Below the pieces are notes generated by a model, which ran no database searches, had not been told where the DNA came from, and saw nothing but the letters and a program-made list of their open reading frames with translations. Both the position numbers and the translations under genes were made by a program. This document shows positions 7,762 through 17,842 of a stretch of DNA of 28,258 bases, piece after piece. Origin of the DNA: Anaerolineae bacterium (GTDB lineage Bacteria; Chloroflexota; Anaerolineae; Anaerolineales; Villigracilaceae); assembly GCA_017303735.1 (NCBI GenBank), contig JAFLCF010000038.1:1-28258 (forward strand), written 5' to 3'. The stretch's first letter is position 1, and each line of letters opens with the position of its first letter.

Positions 7762-9426
7762 TTAAGAGATAAACCCGCCATTCAAAAGAATTGCCGGACC
7801 ATAGATCGCCGCCATAATACCAGCCAATACTACAAATATGTAAATGGCAACAGAAACATAGAACCAGGCACGAAAATTCCTTTCACTTTGATCAACAACA
7901 TCCCCGGCAATCCGTTTTACTCCTTCTTCAGTCATTTTCCCCACAAAGCGTTCAATACGTCTTTTCATACTATCGCTCAATATTTTGTACTGGACCCATT
8001 GATTACGCATGTTATATATAAAAGGAAATAATAGCACATAAAGCGTGTATAAACCCATGCCGATGGAAAAAATAAACGGATTGAAATTGTTGCTGCCAAC
8101 TCCGGCTGCAACAATGGAACCCAAAAGCGCCGCAACAGCCGTCAACATCGAATCGGAGACTGATTTTGTCATAGCCGCCAATTGTTCCGAATACGAATCC
8201 ATTGTTTTTGTGACGGATTCTTCCAGTTCCTGTTCTTCCTCCCAATATCGGTCTAGCTTGGTATAGATGAACTGCACCCAATGTTTTTCCAGGTCGGCTT
8301 TCAATGACTTGGACTTTGCCAAAAACTCCTGATAAACATCGCCATCTAAAATATGCATCAACTCCTCGGTAATGGTGGTCCGCACAAACGCCATACGATC
8401 TTGAGGGAATTGCGTGGAATATGCCCATGTAAAGAATTCATAAAAAGTGTCTGCCATGGCAGTGCCGCCTGCAGTTAATTGCTTTTGCGCTGGGGAATAT
8501 AACGTCATGGTCCTCTCGGCATCATGGCTGGAGTAAGTGGCAATCCAATGAGAGACGTGACTGGAGACACGATTGGCTGTGTAAAGCACAACAAGGTTGA
8601 ATAAATGGACCTGAAGCGTGGAAACAATTGGGTCATTGTCTTTCCATGTTCCCTCCTTGATAGCAAGAAGCGGCGGAGTGAGACCTTTCAGCCAGCGGTC
8701 ATCCCATACCACACTTGCTCGACAATCGGCGTAGATTTTTTTCAACACTGCGATATCCGCTCGTTTTTCAGGGGCGGCTTTTTTCCAGCAAGGGAGATGC
8801 GACCCTCCGATAAAGGTCAAGAACTCTCCATTAAAATAAATATCATGGTCAAGGACAAATACGATGGCTTTATGCCTTTCTTCCCTAAAGTCAAAGTTGC
8901 CTTCAACATCCACCATCTGCCATAATGTGTCCTCAAACACTGCCAGACTGTCGCGGATACTACCCACTTCGCCGCTGGGCGATGCGCCTGCGAGGAAGGA
9001 GGTTAATGCGGCTGAATACAGGTAAAGAAAATAGTTGCAATAATCCGAAGAAATGCCACGGTTTTGAAGAAATTTTTGTTTATAGAAACAAAAAGTGAAT
9101 TCAACAGTTTCAACTTCCGCAATTCGGTCATGGAATTCATCAATCTGTACCGACGTGATACCAGGTCTCACATTTAACACGATGGGGTCTTCGTCGGAAT
9201 GTTTCAAGTCCAAATGATGCAATCCGAAGTGGCATAAAAAACTACCGTTAAGATTCTCTAAAAGAGACTCAAATTGTTGCAGGGAAATATTCAGCGCAAA
9301 CTCGATGGGAAGCTCGAAAACATCGAGTTTTATCGTATCAAAACCCTCCTCTTCCCAAAGTCTTTTTGGGTCCAGCCCTACCGCACTGCTCAAATCCTCC
9401 AATATGGGAGCTAGCATCTCGAACAT
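7762..9426 (-). CDS. unrecognised protein with three C-terminal membrane segments
   Basis: 554 residues that I do not recognise. Residues 1-395 look soluble and globular, rich in aromatic and acidic residues, with no motif I can name. Residues 395-425 are a charged helix (EEEQELEESVTKTMD) probably forming a coiled coil. Hydrophobic segments follow at about 425-445, 449-471 and 519-545, with a basic helix between the last two (SMKRRIERFVGK). A large soluble sensor-like part joined to a small membrane domain is common in membrane-acting effectors, but that is inference. Its ATG shares one base with the stop of the upstream NA37-type gene (TAATG), with AGGAGGT 7 nt before the start, so the two proteins should be made together. 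Confidence 0.85.
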   Translation of the reverse strand: MFEMLAPILEDLSSAVGLDPKRLWEEEGFDTIKLDVFELPIEFALNISLQQFESLLENLNGSFLCHFGLHHLDLKHSDEDPIVLNVRPGITSVQIDEFHDRIAEVETVEFTFCFYKQKFLQNRGISSDYCNYFLYLYSAALTSFLAGASPSGEVGSIRDSLAVFEDTLWQMVDVEGNFDFREERHKAIVFVLDHDIYFNGEFLTFIGGSHLPCWKKAAPEKRADIAVLKKIYADCRASVVWDDRWLKGLTPPLLAIKEGTWKDNDPIVSTLQVHLFNLVVLYTANRVSSHVSHWIATYSSHDAERTMTLYSPAQKQLTAGGTAMADTFYEFFTWAYSTQFPQDRMAFVRTTITEELMHILDGDVYQEFLAKSKSLKADLEKHWVQFIYTKLDRYWEEEQELEESVTKTMDSYSEQLAAMTKSVSDSMLTAVAALLGSIVAAGVGSNNFNPFIFSIGMGLYTLYVLLFPFIYNMRNQWVQYKILSDSMKRRIERFVGKMTEEGVKRIAGDVVDQSERNFRAWFYVSVAIYIFVVLAGIMAAIYGPAILLNGGFIS

Positions 9427-10514
9427 TACTTGACCTCCTCGCGCCAGTTCGAGGTATTTATCACGACTCGATAATGGTCTTGTTCACCGGGCTTACCTCT
9501 AACATATTCAACACTTTGCACCACTGCGCCATAACTCTCTGTCGGGATGGAAAAGTGGGATGAAAACTCGCCGCTAAAGGATCTCTTTCTAGTGTATTCC
9601 TGAACCAACGAAAGGTCGATCTGGATTTCTGTAACTTCATCAAACTCATCTTGAAGGTCTTGTACGAAACGATTCCGGACCAGTTGAGGGACTTTAAGCT
9701 TTTCTGCCCATTCGCGAAGATTAAGTTTTCCAATCCTCGTCAGATTCTTGATGCCATTTTCAGTAAATATTTCATATATCTGTCTGCCAAGTTCCATATC
9801 TTGCTGAGGCTGGAGGTTTTTCCTTAGTTCATTCAAGGTCTTTATCAGGCATTGATAAAGGAGCAGTGTCAGTTCTGCCGGATCTTTTAAGAATTCGAGT
9901 TCCAGAAAATCCTTGAAGAACTGGGCAACTTCCCCTTTTTTGAACTGCTGTCTGTCAAGGAGCAAGGCATTGGATGTCTTGTCGTTGATAATTGCGATCT
10001 TCTGCACAACATTCTTATTATCTCTAGGAAAGACGAACGTATCAATCTCAAGATCAATATACATCTCACCGGAGCCAGCCTTCCCTCTTTGAACATTTCG
10101 AAATACCCCTACCGGGTTCAGTTTCATGATACAGAGAAAATCGCCTCCAGATTTTGCGTCAGCTTTGAATCGGCAGGCAACTAAATCCCCATCGCCGATA
10201 CGCCCGTCATTTTTCATTAGATCATAAAATTTATCGCCAAGAATTTTAGACCCAGCCGTAAACCCCGCACCTCCAGAGAACATCTTTTCGCATAATTTCA
10301 ATGAAGCATTTTTTGTCGCGCCCGTCCCGGAAAAGAGCGCTGCCCGGGCGCCATCACTTTCGGTGGATCCGGCGATTAGTTCCGCAAAATATTCTTTTAT
10401 ATCCGTGTTATTTTCTAGGGGAATTTTTCGTTCTGAAATGAGTTTCTTTCCCTCTTTCAATTCCAAAATATGGACGATCGCGTCCGTTACCTCGACATTA
10501 TGCAAGAAACGCAT
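9426..10514 (-). CDS. nucleoid-associated protein, NA37/YejK-like
   Basis: 362 residues, close to the length of E. coli YejK (about 335). The opening ([14 protein letters not shown]), the central acidic and hydrophobic pattern and the overall size fit the 37-kDa nucleoid-associated family (PF04245), whose members bind DNA and whose role is poorly known. No membrane segment or signal peptide. The start is supported by AAGGAGGA about 6 nt before the ATG. This is the first gene of a two-gene unit with the three-segment membrane protein; the coupling (TAATG) implies a shared function. Homologues of this family also occur next to phage-defence genes, so a role other than general nucleoid packaging is possible. 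Family call moderate; function inferred. Confidence 0.65.
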   Translation of the reverse strand: MRFLHNVEVTDAIVHILELKEGKKLISERKIPLENNTDIKEYFAELIAGSTESDGARAALFSGTGATKNASLKLCEKMFSGGAGFTAGSKILGDKFYDLMKNDGRIGDGDLVACRFKADAKSGGDFLCIMKLNPVGVFRNVQRGKAGSGEMYIDLEIDTFVFPRDNKNVVQKIAIINDKTSNALLLDRQQFKKGEVAQFFKDFLELEFLKDPAELTLLLYQCLIKTLNELRKNLQPQQDMELGRQIYEIFTENGIKNLTRIGKLNLREWAEKLKVPQLVRNRFVQDLQDEFDEVTEIQIDLSLVQEYTRKRSFSGEFSSHFSIPTESYGAVVQSVEYVRGKPGEQDHYRVVINTSNWREEVK

Positions 10515-10661
10515 GGCGTCCTCCTTTATTATATTACTGCACTAAAACGGTACATTGCAGATGTATCGTCATCAAAAGAGTAACCATCCTGCAAACAGCA
10601 ATTCAAGTGTCATTTGTAATAATTATATTCGATGCGATTTATCCTATTTGTTCGGTACTGG

Positions 10662-10667
10662 TAAAAT
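10662..10667 (+). promoter_or_regulatory. probable -10 box of trmFO, leaderless start
   Basis: TAAAAT placed 8 nt before the ATG at 10676, with no Shine-Dalgarno sequence between them. The same box is 7 nt before the start of the phosphatase gene at 24572. The -35 region is weak (TTATCC). Confidence 0.4.
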
Positions 10668-10675
10668 TGCGGACT

Positions 10676-12022
10676 ATGAATATGAATGAGATTATCGTAA
10701 TCGGCGGCGGATTGGCTGGCAGTGAAGCCGCATGGCAGCTCGCACAGCAGGGCATTCACGTAAAACTTTATGAGATGCGCCCCGCCAACCCGACTGGCGC
10801 GCATGTGACGAGCGACCTGGCGGAACTGGTCTGTTCGAACTCGCTCGGCTCGAACCTACCCGACCGTGCCTCAGGCGTGCTGAAAAATGAGTTGCGCCGA
10901 TTAAATTCCATGCTGGTCGAATGCGCCGAAGAAACGGCTCTGCCCGCCGGGGCAGCCCTCGCTGTAGACCGCGAAGCCTTCGCACGCCGTGTGACAGAAC
11001 GAATCTCTGCCCACCCAAACATCGAACTGATCCGTGAAGAAGTAAAAGAGATTCCAAACACGCCGGTCATCGTCGCCAGCGGACCTCTCACCTCAGACAG
11101 CCTATCCAGATCCATCGCAGCCTTGAGCGGCGATGAACACCTTTTCTTTTTTGACGCCATCTCCCCCATCGTCCGCGCTGATAGCATTGACATGAACATC
11201 GCCTTCCGTGCTTCACGGTATGACAAAAGTGAGCAAGAGGATGGCGATTACATCAACTGTCCATTTACCAAAGAGCAATACTACGAATTCATCAACGCAC
11301 TACGAAGCGCAGAGCGCATCGAGTTACGTGCCTTTGAAGACGCGATCAAGACCGGTGTGAAAGCCGGTCAATTCTTCGAAGGCTGTCTACCCGTTGAGAT
11401 CATCGCCGAGCGCGGAGACGAATCACTGGCATATGGTCCCATGCGCCCGGTCGGCTTGCGTGACCCACAAACGGGCAAACGTCCATACGCGGTGGTGCAG
11501 TTGCGGCAGGATAATCTCGCAGGGAGTTTATATAACATCGTCGGCTTTCAAACCAATTTAAAATTCCCTGAACAAAAGCGCGTGCTAAGAACCATCCCCG
11601 GTCTCGCGAATGCTGAATTTGAACGCTATGGTCAGATGCACCGCAATACCTTCATTGCTTCGCCAAAACTTTTGCGTCCCACCCTTCAACACATCACCCG
11701 CGACGATCTTTTCTTCGCAGGTCAGATCACAGGCGTCGAAGGCTACATGGGCAATATCGCCACGGGGCTGCTAGCGGGCATCAACATGGCGCGCCTCGTA
11801 AAAAACCAATCGCTGTTGACTCTGCCAAACGAGTCTATGCTCGGCGCGTTGTGTCATTACATCACCCACGCCGATCTCAAAGACTTCCAACCGATGAAAG
11901 CCAATTTCGGCATTTTGCCTGATTTGAATCTTGAAAAGAAAATTGGCAAGCGCGAAAAGGGACAAGCCTACGCGGCGCGCGCCGCACAAGCTTTGGATGC
12001 CTGCCTGCAAGAAACCCCATGA
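10676..12022 (+). CDS. trmFO: tRNA (uracil-54-C5) methyltransferase, folate- and FAD-dependent
   Basis: 448 residues from the ATG at 10676; an ATG two codons later (10682) is equally possible. An upstream GTG at 10607 would add 23 hydrophobic residues not seen in the family and is rejected. TrmFO makes ribothymidine at position 54 of tRNA using methylene-tetrahydrofolate and FAD. The FAD-binding motif [11 protein letters not shown] (10-20) is intact. The two functional cysteines of the family are present: C53 in LVCSNSLGS and C237 in [24 protein letters not shown] near the C-terminus is the second FAD-contact region. The stop overlaps the peptidase start (ATGA, 12019-12022), placing it first in a long plus-strand run. 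Confidence 0.97.
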   Translation: MNMNEIIVIGGGLAGSEAAWQLAQQGIHVKLYEMRPANPTGAHVTSDLAELVCSNSLGSNLPDRASGVLKNELRRLNSMLVECAEETALPAGAALAVDREAFARRVTERISAHPNIELIREEVKEIPNTPVIVASGPLTSDSLSRSIAALSGDEHLFFFDAISPIVRADSIDMNIAFRASRYDKSEQEDGDYINCPFTKEQYYEFINALRSAERIELRAFEDAIKTGVKAGQFFEGCLPVEIIAERGDESLAYGPMRPVGLRDPQTGKRPYAVVQLRQDNLAGSLYNIVGFQTNLKFPEQKRVLRTIPGLANAEFERYGQMHRNTFIASPKLLRPTLQHITRDDLFFAGQITGVEGYMGNIATGLLAGINMARLVKNQSLLTLPNESMLGALCHYITHADLKDFQPMKANFGILPDLNLEKKIGKREKGQAYAARAAQALDACLQETP

Positions 12023-12990
12023 TGAATAAACGCGCTGTTGTTGTCTACTTATCGTTAGTGACGGGCTTGCTGTTGATCGTTACAGGATGGTACGCCGCCT
12101 CTTTTATGACCATTGAGTCTGAATCAGCTGCCGTTACAGTACCTGCCACTGAAAGCGTTCCGACGGCTACGTCAACCCCAAGCCTCATGCCCGCAGTCTT
12201 CGATGGTTCGCGGGCGTATCTCGATGTGCAGACTCAAGTGGATATGGGGCCGCGAACGCCCGGGTCGGCGGGACATGCCCAAGTCCGCGAATGGATGCGG
12301 GAGGAGTTGGAAAAAGCCGGATGGTTGGTAGAGGTCCACGAGTCGGAGCGGTTGGGAAATCCCATTTTTAATATCATTGCCAAACGAAATGACGAGCCGC
12401 CGCAGATCATCCTTGCTGCCCATTACGACACCCGCTTTTTTGCAGACAACGATCCCGACGAAAGCAAACGCACACAGCCTGTGCCCGGTGCCAATGATGG
12501 CGCTTCGGGTGTGGCAGTCTTGCTTGAATTGGCACGCACCCTGCCAGATGACATTCCCCCTACATGGTTGGTGTTCTTTGATACTGAAGATAATGGGCGT
12601 ATCGAAGGCTGGGATTGGATACTCGGTTCGCGTGCCTTCGTGGAAGAAATACCAGTGACGCCGCAAGCCGTGGTGATCGTGGATATGATCGGCGACGCGG
12701 ACTTGAACCTATATTATGAAATGAATTCAAATGAAGCCATCCGCGCAGAGATCTGGGGTACGGCGGCAGAGCTTGGCTACGGCAACGTGTTCATCCAAAC
12801 CGAAAAACACAGCATGTTGGATGATCACACGCCTTTTCTTGAAAAGGGCATCCCCGCAGTAGATATCATCGACTTCGATTACCCCTATTGGCACACAACC
12901 GAAGACACCGCTGACAAGGTTTCAGCAGAAAGCCTTGGCGCGGTGGGAGATACGCTCTGGCATTGGCTGGTCGAACAAAATTCCCGATAG
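12019..12990 (+). CDS. M28-family metallopeptidase, glutaminyl-cyclase-like, membrane-anchored
   Basis: 323 residues. One hydrophobic segment (about 7-29) looks like a signal anchor; a Thr/Pro/Ser-rich linker (about 35-60) follows, so the enzyme should act outside the membrane. Zinc-site residues of the M28 fold are visible: H135 in AAHYDTR, D160 in GANDGASG, E190 in FFDTEDNG, D222 in VDMIGD and H292 in YWHTTEDT. The FDTEDNG and WHTTEDT pair resembles the glutaminyl-peptide cyclotransferase branch as much as aminopeptidases, so the substrate is open. Start at 12019 or the adjacent ATG at 12022. Its link to trmFO is probably only transcriptional. Confidence 0.88.
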   Translation: MMNKRAVVVYLSLVTGLLLIVTGWYAASFMTIESESAAVTVPATESVPTATSTPSLMPAVFDGSRAYLDVQTQVDMGPRTPGSAGHAQVREWMREELEKAGWLVEVHESERLGNPIFNIIAKRNDEPPQIILAAHYDTRFFADNDPDESKRTQPVPGANDGASGVAVLLELARTLPDDIPPTWLVFFDTEDNGRIEGWDWILGSRAFVEEIPVTPQAVVIVDMIGDADLNLYYEMNSNEAIRAEIWGTAAELGYGNVFIQTEKHSMLDDHTPFLEKGIPAVDIIDFDYPYWHTTEDTADKVSAESLGAVGDTLWHWLVEQNSR

Positions 12991-12992
12991 TA

Positions 12993-13021
12993 TGGTCAAA
13001 AGCAAAAACTGGGCGTACACT
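12993..13021 (+). promoter_or_regulatory. candidate promoter for the histidine kinase, leaderless
   Basis: TGGTCA, 17 nt, then TACACT (13016-13021), which ends 7 nt before the ATG at 13029. It sits in the 38-nt gap after the peptidase gene; no Shine-Dalgarno sequence is present before the start. Confidence 0.35.
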
Positions 13022-13028
13022 TAAGACA

Positions 13029-14303
13029 ATGACAGCACAGGCATCGCTGAAGAAATTACGCACGATCTGGGTGGAGCGCATCTCCCGCGAATTAGCGGCG
13101 GGAGAAGGTGTGCGCACGGGTTTTACCGAAGAACTGGAACGCTTCTACGAATTGCTCGAGCAGGCAGTCGCTACGGGCGATATGGCATGGCTCGATCCGA
13201 TCTTATATGACTGGGGGCGTTCTCCGACCGAAACGAATCTTGAACAGGCAGATTACTATGTCTCTTTCGTATTGAACCGTATGATCGCGCTCACCATTGA
13301 AGTAGCACGCGACCATCTCAAGAATAAGGATGCGCTTGAACTGCTCACTTCGGTGACCCCGGTGCTGGCGCACAGCCTGAGCGTGGTCGTGCGTTATGAA
13401 ATGGAAACCCGTGTGGCACACATCTCGAAGGAACTGGGGGCCGTGCAGGAAAAATTACAAACCCTCGACCAGAACAAATCCAAATTCATTTCGGTGGCGG
13501 CGCATGAGCTGAAAACTCCGCTGACCCTGATCGAAGGCTACACGTCCATGATGGTAGATATGGTGCAGAACTCGGAAGAGGTTCAAATGCAAAGCTATCT
13601 GAAGGGAGTTAACACCGGCATCCTGCGCCTGCGCGATATTATCGACGACATGATCGATGTCTCGTTGATCGACAACAATTTGCTAACCCTCAACATCCAA
13701 CCGATGTGGATCAGTCACTTGTTGAATTTGGTGCGCAACGAGTTCAAAAAGCCCATCGCAGAACGCAAACAGACTCTGGACATTCATGACTTTGAAGGCA
13801 GCGATCTGATGATCTATGGCGATTCAGAACGACTGTATCAGGCGCTTAACAACGTCATCACCAATGCCATCAAGTACACACCCGACAAAGGCACGATCAC
13901 TCTCGATGGACGCATGCTTCCCGGTTTTATTGAAGTCACCGTCAGCGATACCGGCATCGGCATCTCACCCGACGATCAGACATTGATCTTCGATAAGTTT
14001 GGTCAGCTCGGTCGGACGGATCTGCACTCGAGCGGCAAGACCAAATTCAAAGGCGGCGGACCCGGGCTGGGTCTCTCGATCACCCGCGGTATCATCGAAG
14101 CCCATGGTGGCACGATTTGGGTCGAATCGGCGGGATACGACGAAGTAAAATTACCAGGCTCTACATTTCACATCCTGCTGCCCACCCGCACCGAGCCAAA
14201 CAACCCGGTGATGCTCAAATTCTTCGGAAACTCCGACCCGCAAAAAACAGAAACGGAAACAAGTGGCAAAGAAAATTCCCCAACCGACAACCCCTCCGCG
14301 TGA
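13029..14303 (+). CDS. soluble sensor histidine kinase
   Basis: 424 residues from the ATG at 13029; the longer TTG start at 12963 would run inside the peptidase gene. Residues 1-125 form an all-helical sensor region that resembles the RsbR N-terminal type domain, without membrane segments. A short coiled coil leads to the HisKA helix with H159 (SVAAHELKTPLTL). The ATPase domain has an N box (NNVITNAIKYTP, about 274-285), G1 DTGIGI (307-312), an F-box region FDKFGQLG and a G2 box GGGPGLGLS. All catalytic motifs are present. No response regulator lies next to it, so its partner is unknown. It overlaps the hflX start by 41 nt. Confidence 0.9.
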   Translation: MTAQASLKKLRTIWVERISRELAAGEGVRTGFTEELERFYELLEQAVATGDMAWLDPILYDWGRSPTETNLEQADYYVSFVLNRMIALTIEVARDHLKNKDALELLTSVTPVLAHSLSVVVRYEMETRVAHISKELGAVQEKLQTLDQNKSKFISVAAHELKTPLTLIEGYTSMMVDMVQNSEEVQMQSYLKGVNTGILRLRDIIDDMIDVSLIDNNLLTLNIQPMWISHLLNLVRNEFKKPIAERKQTLDIHDFEGSDLMIYGDSERLYQALNNVITNAIKYTPDKGTITLDGRMLPGFIEVTVSDTGIGISPDDQTLIFDKFGQLGRTDLHSSGKTKFKGGGPGLGLSITRGIIEAHGGTIWVESAGYDEVKLPGSTFHILLPTRTEPNNPVMLKFFGNSDPQKTETETSGKENSPTDNPSA

Positions 14304-15639
14304 ACGCGCCTTTTTAGCGGGCGTCGAATTACGCGACCAAAATCAACTCCTTAATCTTGAAGATTCTCTTGCAGAACTCGCCTTGCTGGCAGATACCGCC
14401 GGTGTGGATGTGGTTGGCGAGATCACCCAAAAACTGAACCGCCCGCATGTCGAAACGTACATCGGTCCCGGCAAGGTGGAAGAGTTAAAACTTCTTGCAG
14501 AAGAAACCCTTTCTGAGGTCGTGATCTTCGACAACGAACTTTTGCCGCGCCATCAACGCGAGTTGGAAAAGGCGCTCGGCAAGAACATTCGCGTCATTGA
14601 CCGAACTGCTCTTATTCTCGATATCTTCGCTCAACATGCCCACACCAAGGAAGGTATGTTGCAAGTGGAACTCGCCCAATATGAATACAACCTGCCACGC
14701 CTCACCCGCGCTTGGACTCACCTTGAAAGGCAGGCAGGCGGCGGCGGCGGACGTTCCGGTTCATCGGGCGGTGTCGGCTTGCGTGGTCCCGGCGAAACCC
14801 AGCTCGAAGTAGATCGTCGTTCGATCCGCGCGCGTATTGCTCACATCAAAAAGGAACTGGAAAAAGTGGAGGCGCATCGAATGAGCTATCGCGCCCAGCG
14901 CAAACGCTCGCGCATCCCCACTGTTGCACTGGTTGGGTATACCAACGCAGGCAAATCCACGCTGCTAAATCGCCTTGCCAAAGCGGATGTGTATGTGGCA
15001 AACCAATTATTCGCCACGCTAGACCCCACCACCCGCCGTGTGCAGCTCCCCGGCGACAACATTGCATTGATCACCGACACCGTCGGCTTTATTCAAAAAC
15101 TTCCCACGGCTTTGATCGCAGCATTCCATGCCACGCTCGAAGAGATCGCCGAAGCCGACCTGCTCCTTCACATCGTGGATATTTCCCACCCGAATGCGTT
15201 GGGACAGTATCAAGCTGTCCTTGAAACCCTGGCAGAGATCGATGCCGGTCACATCCCGATGATCACCGCACTCAACAAAGTGGACCAATTGAAAGACCCC
15301 GAGAACGCTTCACGCGTTCTGGAGAATTTCCCCAAGTCTGTTGCCATCTCTGCGTTGAAAGGTACAGGCATATCAGAATTGCTCAAGCTGGTTCAAGAAG
15401 AACTATTCGAAGCCTATGAACAGATCGAAGTGCGCCTGCCCTATAAAGAAGGCGCTTTGATCTCACTCTTCCATGAGCTGGGTCAGGTCGAACGCGTGGA
15501 GCATGAGCGCGGCGGTGTTCGCATTCATGGGGCAATTCCCGGCAGGCTTGTGGCGCAATTCGCCCCCTGGAAGTTCAAATCGAATGGAAACACGCCTCAC
15601 AATACAGAAGAAGAGACCGACTTGGAGGAGGAAGTATGA
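14263..15639 (+). CDS. hflX: ribosome-associated GTPase HflX
   Basis: 458 residues, starting at a GTG inside the end of the kinase gene; this start gives the expected family N-terminus (RERAFLAGVEL). HflX binds the 50S subunit and splits stalled ribosomes, with GTPase activity. The N-terminal HflX domain is followed by the signature GGVGLRGPGETQLEVDRR (about 169-186) and a helical linker. The G domain is complete: G1 GYTNAGKS (225-232), G3 DTVGF (272-276), G4 NKVD (338-341) and G5 SAL (363-365). A Gly-rich loop precedes the signature. The acidic C-terminus is likely disordered. The stop overlaps the next small gene (ATGA). Confidence 0.97.
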   Translation: MAKKIPQPTTPPRERAFLAGVELRDQNQLLNLEDSLAELALLADTAGVDVVGEITQKLNRPHVETYIGPGKVEELKLLAEETLSEVVIFDNELLPRHQRELEKALGKNIRVIDRTALILDIFAQHAHTKEGMLQVELAQYEYNLPRLTRAWTHLERQAGGGGGRSGSSGGVGLRGPGETQLEVDRRSIRARIAHIKKELEKVEAHRMSYRAQRKRSRIPTVALVGYTNAGKSTLLNRLAKADVYVANQLFATLDPTTRRVQLPGDNIALITDTVGFIQKLPTALIAAFHATLEEIAEADLLLHIVDISHPNALGQYQAVLETLAEIDAGHIPMITALNKVDQLKDPENASRVLENFPKSVAISALKGTGISELLKLVQEELFEAYEQIEVRLPYKEGALISLFHELGQVERVEHERGGVRIHGAIPGRLVAQFAPWKFKSNGNTPHNTEEETDLEEEV

Positions 15640-15839
15640 TCTCAAGACTGCTCGATTTCATGTCCAACTATCTCGCCCATCGCAAGGGACTATTGCCGTT
15701 GATCGGTATTGGGTTGATCTTCCTAAATCTACTATTGGCTATTTTCATCCCCGGCTCCTTCCTTGTGACGACAAACCTATTCCTGCACATCGGTCTGGTG
15801 GTCGCCATCTTTGGTTTGATGCTGGCGTGGGCGCTATAA
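15636..15839 (+). CDS. small two-segment membrane protein
   Basis: 67 residues. The ATG overlaps the hflX stop (ATGA) and follows a strong GGAGGAGG ribosome site, which argues that it is a real gene. Two hydrophobic segments at about 19-38 and 43-65 are joined by a short turn (PGSFLVTTN). The N-terminus has HRKG just before the first segment, suggesting a cytoplasmic N-terminus. I recognise no family. It lies 20 nt before the pseudokinase gene, which also has a membrane segment, so an association is possible but unproven. Confidence 0.75.
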   Translation: MISRLLDFMSNYLAHRKGLLPLIGIGLIFLNLLLAIFIPGSFLVTTNLFLHIGLVVAIFGLMLAWAL

Positions 15840-15859
15840 AACAGGTGCAATGAACGATA

Positions 15860-17842
15860 ATGCCTGCTCCGATCACGATCAAAACCCTGCTCAATCAATA
15901 TCGGATCGAAGAGTTCATCGCCCTCACTCCGCTGGGTGATCTGTATCGTGCCACCGAAGAACGCAGTCAAAAAGCAATCGCACTCACCATCCTGCTCCCT
16001 TCGATTACAGAGAATCCAGAAGAACTCAAAACACTCGAAGCAAATTCCGTCCGCTTGCAGGGCATCGCACATCCCAACCTCAACCCATATCATGGGATTC
16101 AAAAAACATCCACACAAACCTTTCTCATCGAAGATTGGGTCGATGGTCCTTCACTAAAGACCGTCCGTGAACGAGGGCGGCTTGCAGCGGAAGAAACACT
16201 CTTTATCGCCAAATCCATTGGCGGCGGGCTCGAGGCGCTTCATAAACAAAACCTGCTGCATCTGCACCTCGCACCTGAACTCATCCGCATCAATCAGCGT
16301 GGAGAAGTGATCGTATGCGGTATTGCAGGCGCAAGAAACGCCCAGACAAAAACCGAAAAACCATCAGGAAAATATCCCCCGCTCTACGCCGCACCGGAAC
16401 AATTTCTCGAAAGCCCGCTCACCCCAGCCGCCGATATCTATGCGCTGGCGGTCATGCTATACGAAGCCATGACCGGCAATTGGATCAACGGGAAAGCCGC
16501 GCCACGCGCACGAGACGCGATTCGCAAAACGCATCTCACGTCTACGCCGCCTGCGCTAACCACCCTTAGCTCTGGCATCCCCGATAATTTTTCACGCATG
16601 ATCCTGTGGGCGCTGCGAAAAAACCCAGAAGAGCGCCTCAAGACCAACACCGAATTGCTCTCTTCACTTGCGCTTTCCATTCAAGTGCCATTGGATAAAG
16701 TTCCGCCTCGCGCCACCCCCGAGCGGACTCCCATTCTCTCGAACATTCTCAATAGCTGGGAGTTTCTCCCGCCACCCAAAACCACCTCTGTTCTAGCAGA
16801 TGCCCTCCCACTGGAAGAAAGACTTGCGTCCATTTCAACGCCGAAGAAGAAAACTGCTTCTATTGGTGTTGTGCCCATCTTTCTATTTATACTGATCGCG
16901 GGGTTTCTTTCGCTTTTCTTTTTCGTCCGTCCTGCCGATGAGATCGTGCTGCCCACGCCGATAGTCTTCACCTCCATCGTCGTAGACTTTACACCCGCGC
17001 CGACAGATACCCCCACCCCACGCCCCACACTGACGAACGGCGGGCGCATCGTTTTCACCTGCACCCGCGGCGACTATAACCAGCTCTGCATCATCAACCG
17101 TGACGGAAGTGACCTCAATCAACTGACGGACATGGCGGCGAGCAACTACTATCCCATCTTCGCCCCAGATGGAAGCTCGGTCTTGTTCGCCTCCAACCGC
17201 AACGGACCTTTCGATTTCTTTCTGTTGAATTTTCTTGAAAAGGAAGTCTTTCAAGTCACGAACAATGTTGGGAATGTCATCGCGCCAGATTTTTCGCCAG
17301 ATGGTCGCACCCTTGTTTTCGCCAACCGCGTCGGGGACGGTCCGACCGCGATCTGGATGGTAAATGCCGATGGGTTGAATCCGCGGCTGGTGTACACGGG
17401 GGCGGGCGATATTGTTTCTGTGACCTGGTCGCCAGATGGCGAAAAGATCGCCTATGCCATGAATACAGGCGTTCCGCAGGAATACGAGATCTTTACCATG
17501 GACGCCAATGGACGCAATCATTTGAAGATCTCTCAAGGCTTGCAAGGTATCGGCGGCAGTGTCGATTGGTCGCCGGATGGAGCGTCGCTTTTGGTACATG
17601 CCGGTCCGTTCGGGGATAAGGATATTTTCAAGATCGATGTTGCTACAGGAAATTTCGTCCAGTTGACGGATGGCGGGAATAATGCAGGCGCATCCTATTC
17701 GCCTAATGGGGAGTTCATCGTGTTCAATTCATTGCGAAATAACGATCAGGCAGATTTGTACATCATGGAAGCAGACGGGTCTGGGATGCGGCAAATCACG
17801 AATGATCCCGAACCAGACTGGGGCGCAAACTGGATTGAATAA
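15860..17842 (+). CDS. pseudokinase fused through a membrane segment to a TolB-type propeller
   Basis: 660 residues. Residues 1-275 have the eukaryotic-like Ser/Thr kinase fold, including the APE motif (YAAPEQF, 176-182) and an ADIYALAVMLYEAMTG helix, but the catalytic residues are gone. The VAIK lysine aligns with T43, the HRDLKPEN loop reads HLHLAPEL (134-141) with H136 for the catalytic Asp, and the DFG Asp aligns with V152 (VCG). A membrane segment lies at about 336-356. After a Pro/Thr-rich linker (365-393) come PD40/TolB-like propeller repeats with several APDG, SPDG and SPNG turns (395-660). The kinase-like part should be cytoplasmic and the propeller external. Catalysis by the standard mechanism is unlikely; signalling or scaffolding is inferred. 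Confidence 0.9.
   Translation: MPAPITIKTLLNQYRIEEFIALTPLGDLYRATEERSQKAIALTILLPSITENPEELKTLEANSVRLQGIAHPNLNPYHGIQKTSTQTFLIEDWVDGPSLKTVRERGRLAAEETLFIAKSIGGGLEALHKQNLLHLHLAPELIRINQRGEVIVCGIAGARNAQTKTEKPSGKYPPLYAAPEQFLESPLTPAADIYALAVMLYEAMTGNWINGKAAPRARDAIRKTHLTSTPPALTTLSSGIPDNFSRMILWALRKNPEERLKTNTELLSSLALSIQVPLDKVPPRATPERTPILSNILNSWEFLPPPKTTSVLADALPLEERLASISTPKKKTASIGVVPIFLFILIAGFLSLFFFVRPADEIVLPTPIVFTSIVVDFTPAPTDTPTPRPTLTNGGRIVFTCTRGDYNQLCIINRDGSDLNQLTDMAASNYYPIFAPDGSSVLFASNRNGPFDFFLLNFLEKEVFQVTNNVGNVIAPDFSPDGRTLVFANRVGDGPTAIWMVNADGLNPRLVYTGAGDIVSVTWSPDGEKIAYAMNTGVPQEYEIFTMDANGRNHLKISQGLQGIGGSVDWSPDGASLLVHAGPFGDKDIFKIDVATGNFVQLTDGGNNAGASYSPNGEFIVFNSLRNNDQADLYIMEADGSGMRQITNDPEPDWGANWIE

Noticed and set aside
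7762..10514. Assignment of the two-gene unit to the known Kiwa system
   Set aside because: The layout is similar, but the DNA-binding partner looks like NA37 rather than the KwaB family, and the membrane protein is far larger than KwaA.
10607..10675. GTG start extending TrmFO by 23 residues
   Set aside because: Adds residues not seen in the family and would include the probable -10 box.
16883..17599. 238-residue minus-strand frame
   Set aside because: Lies antisense within the propeller part of the pseudokinase gene, which has clear repeats; the antisense product has no motif.
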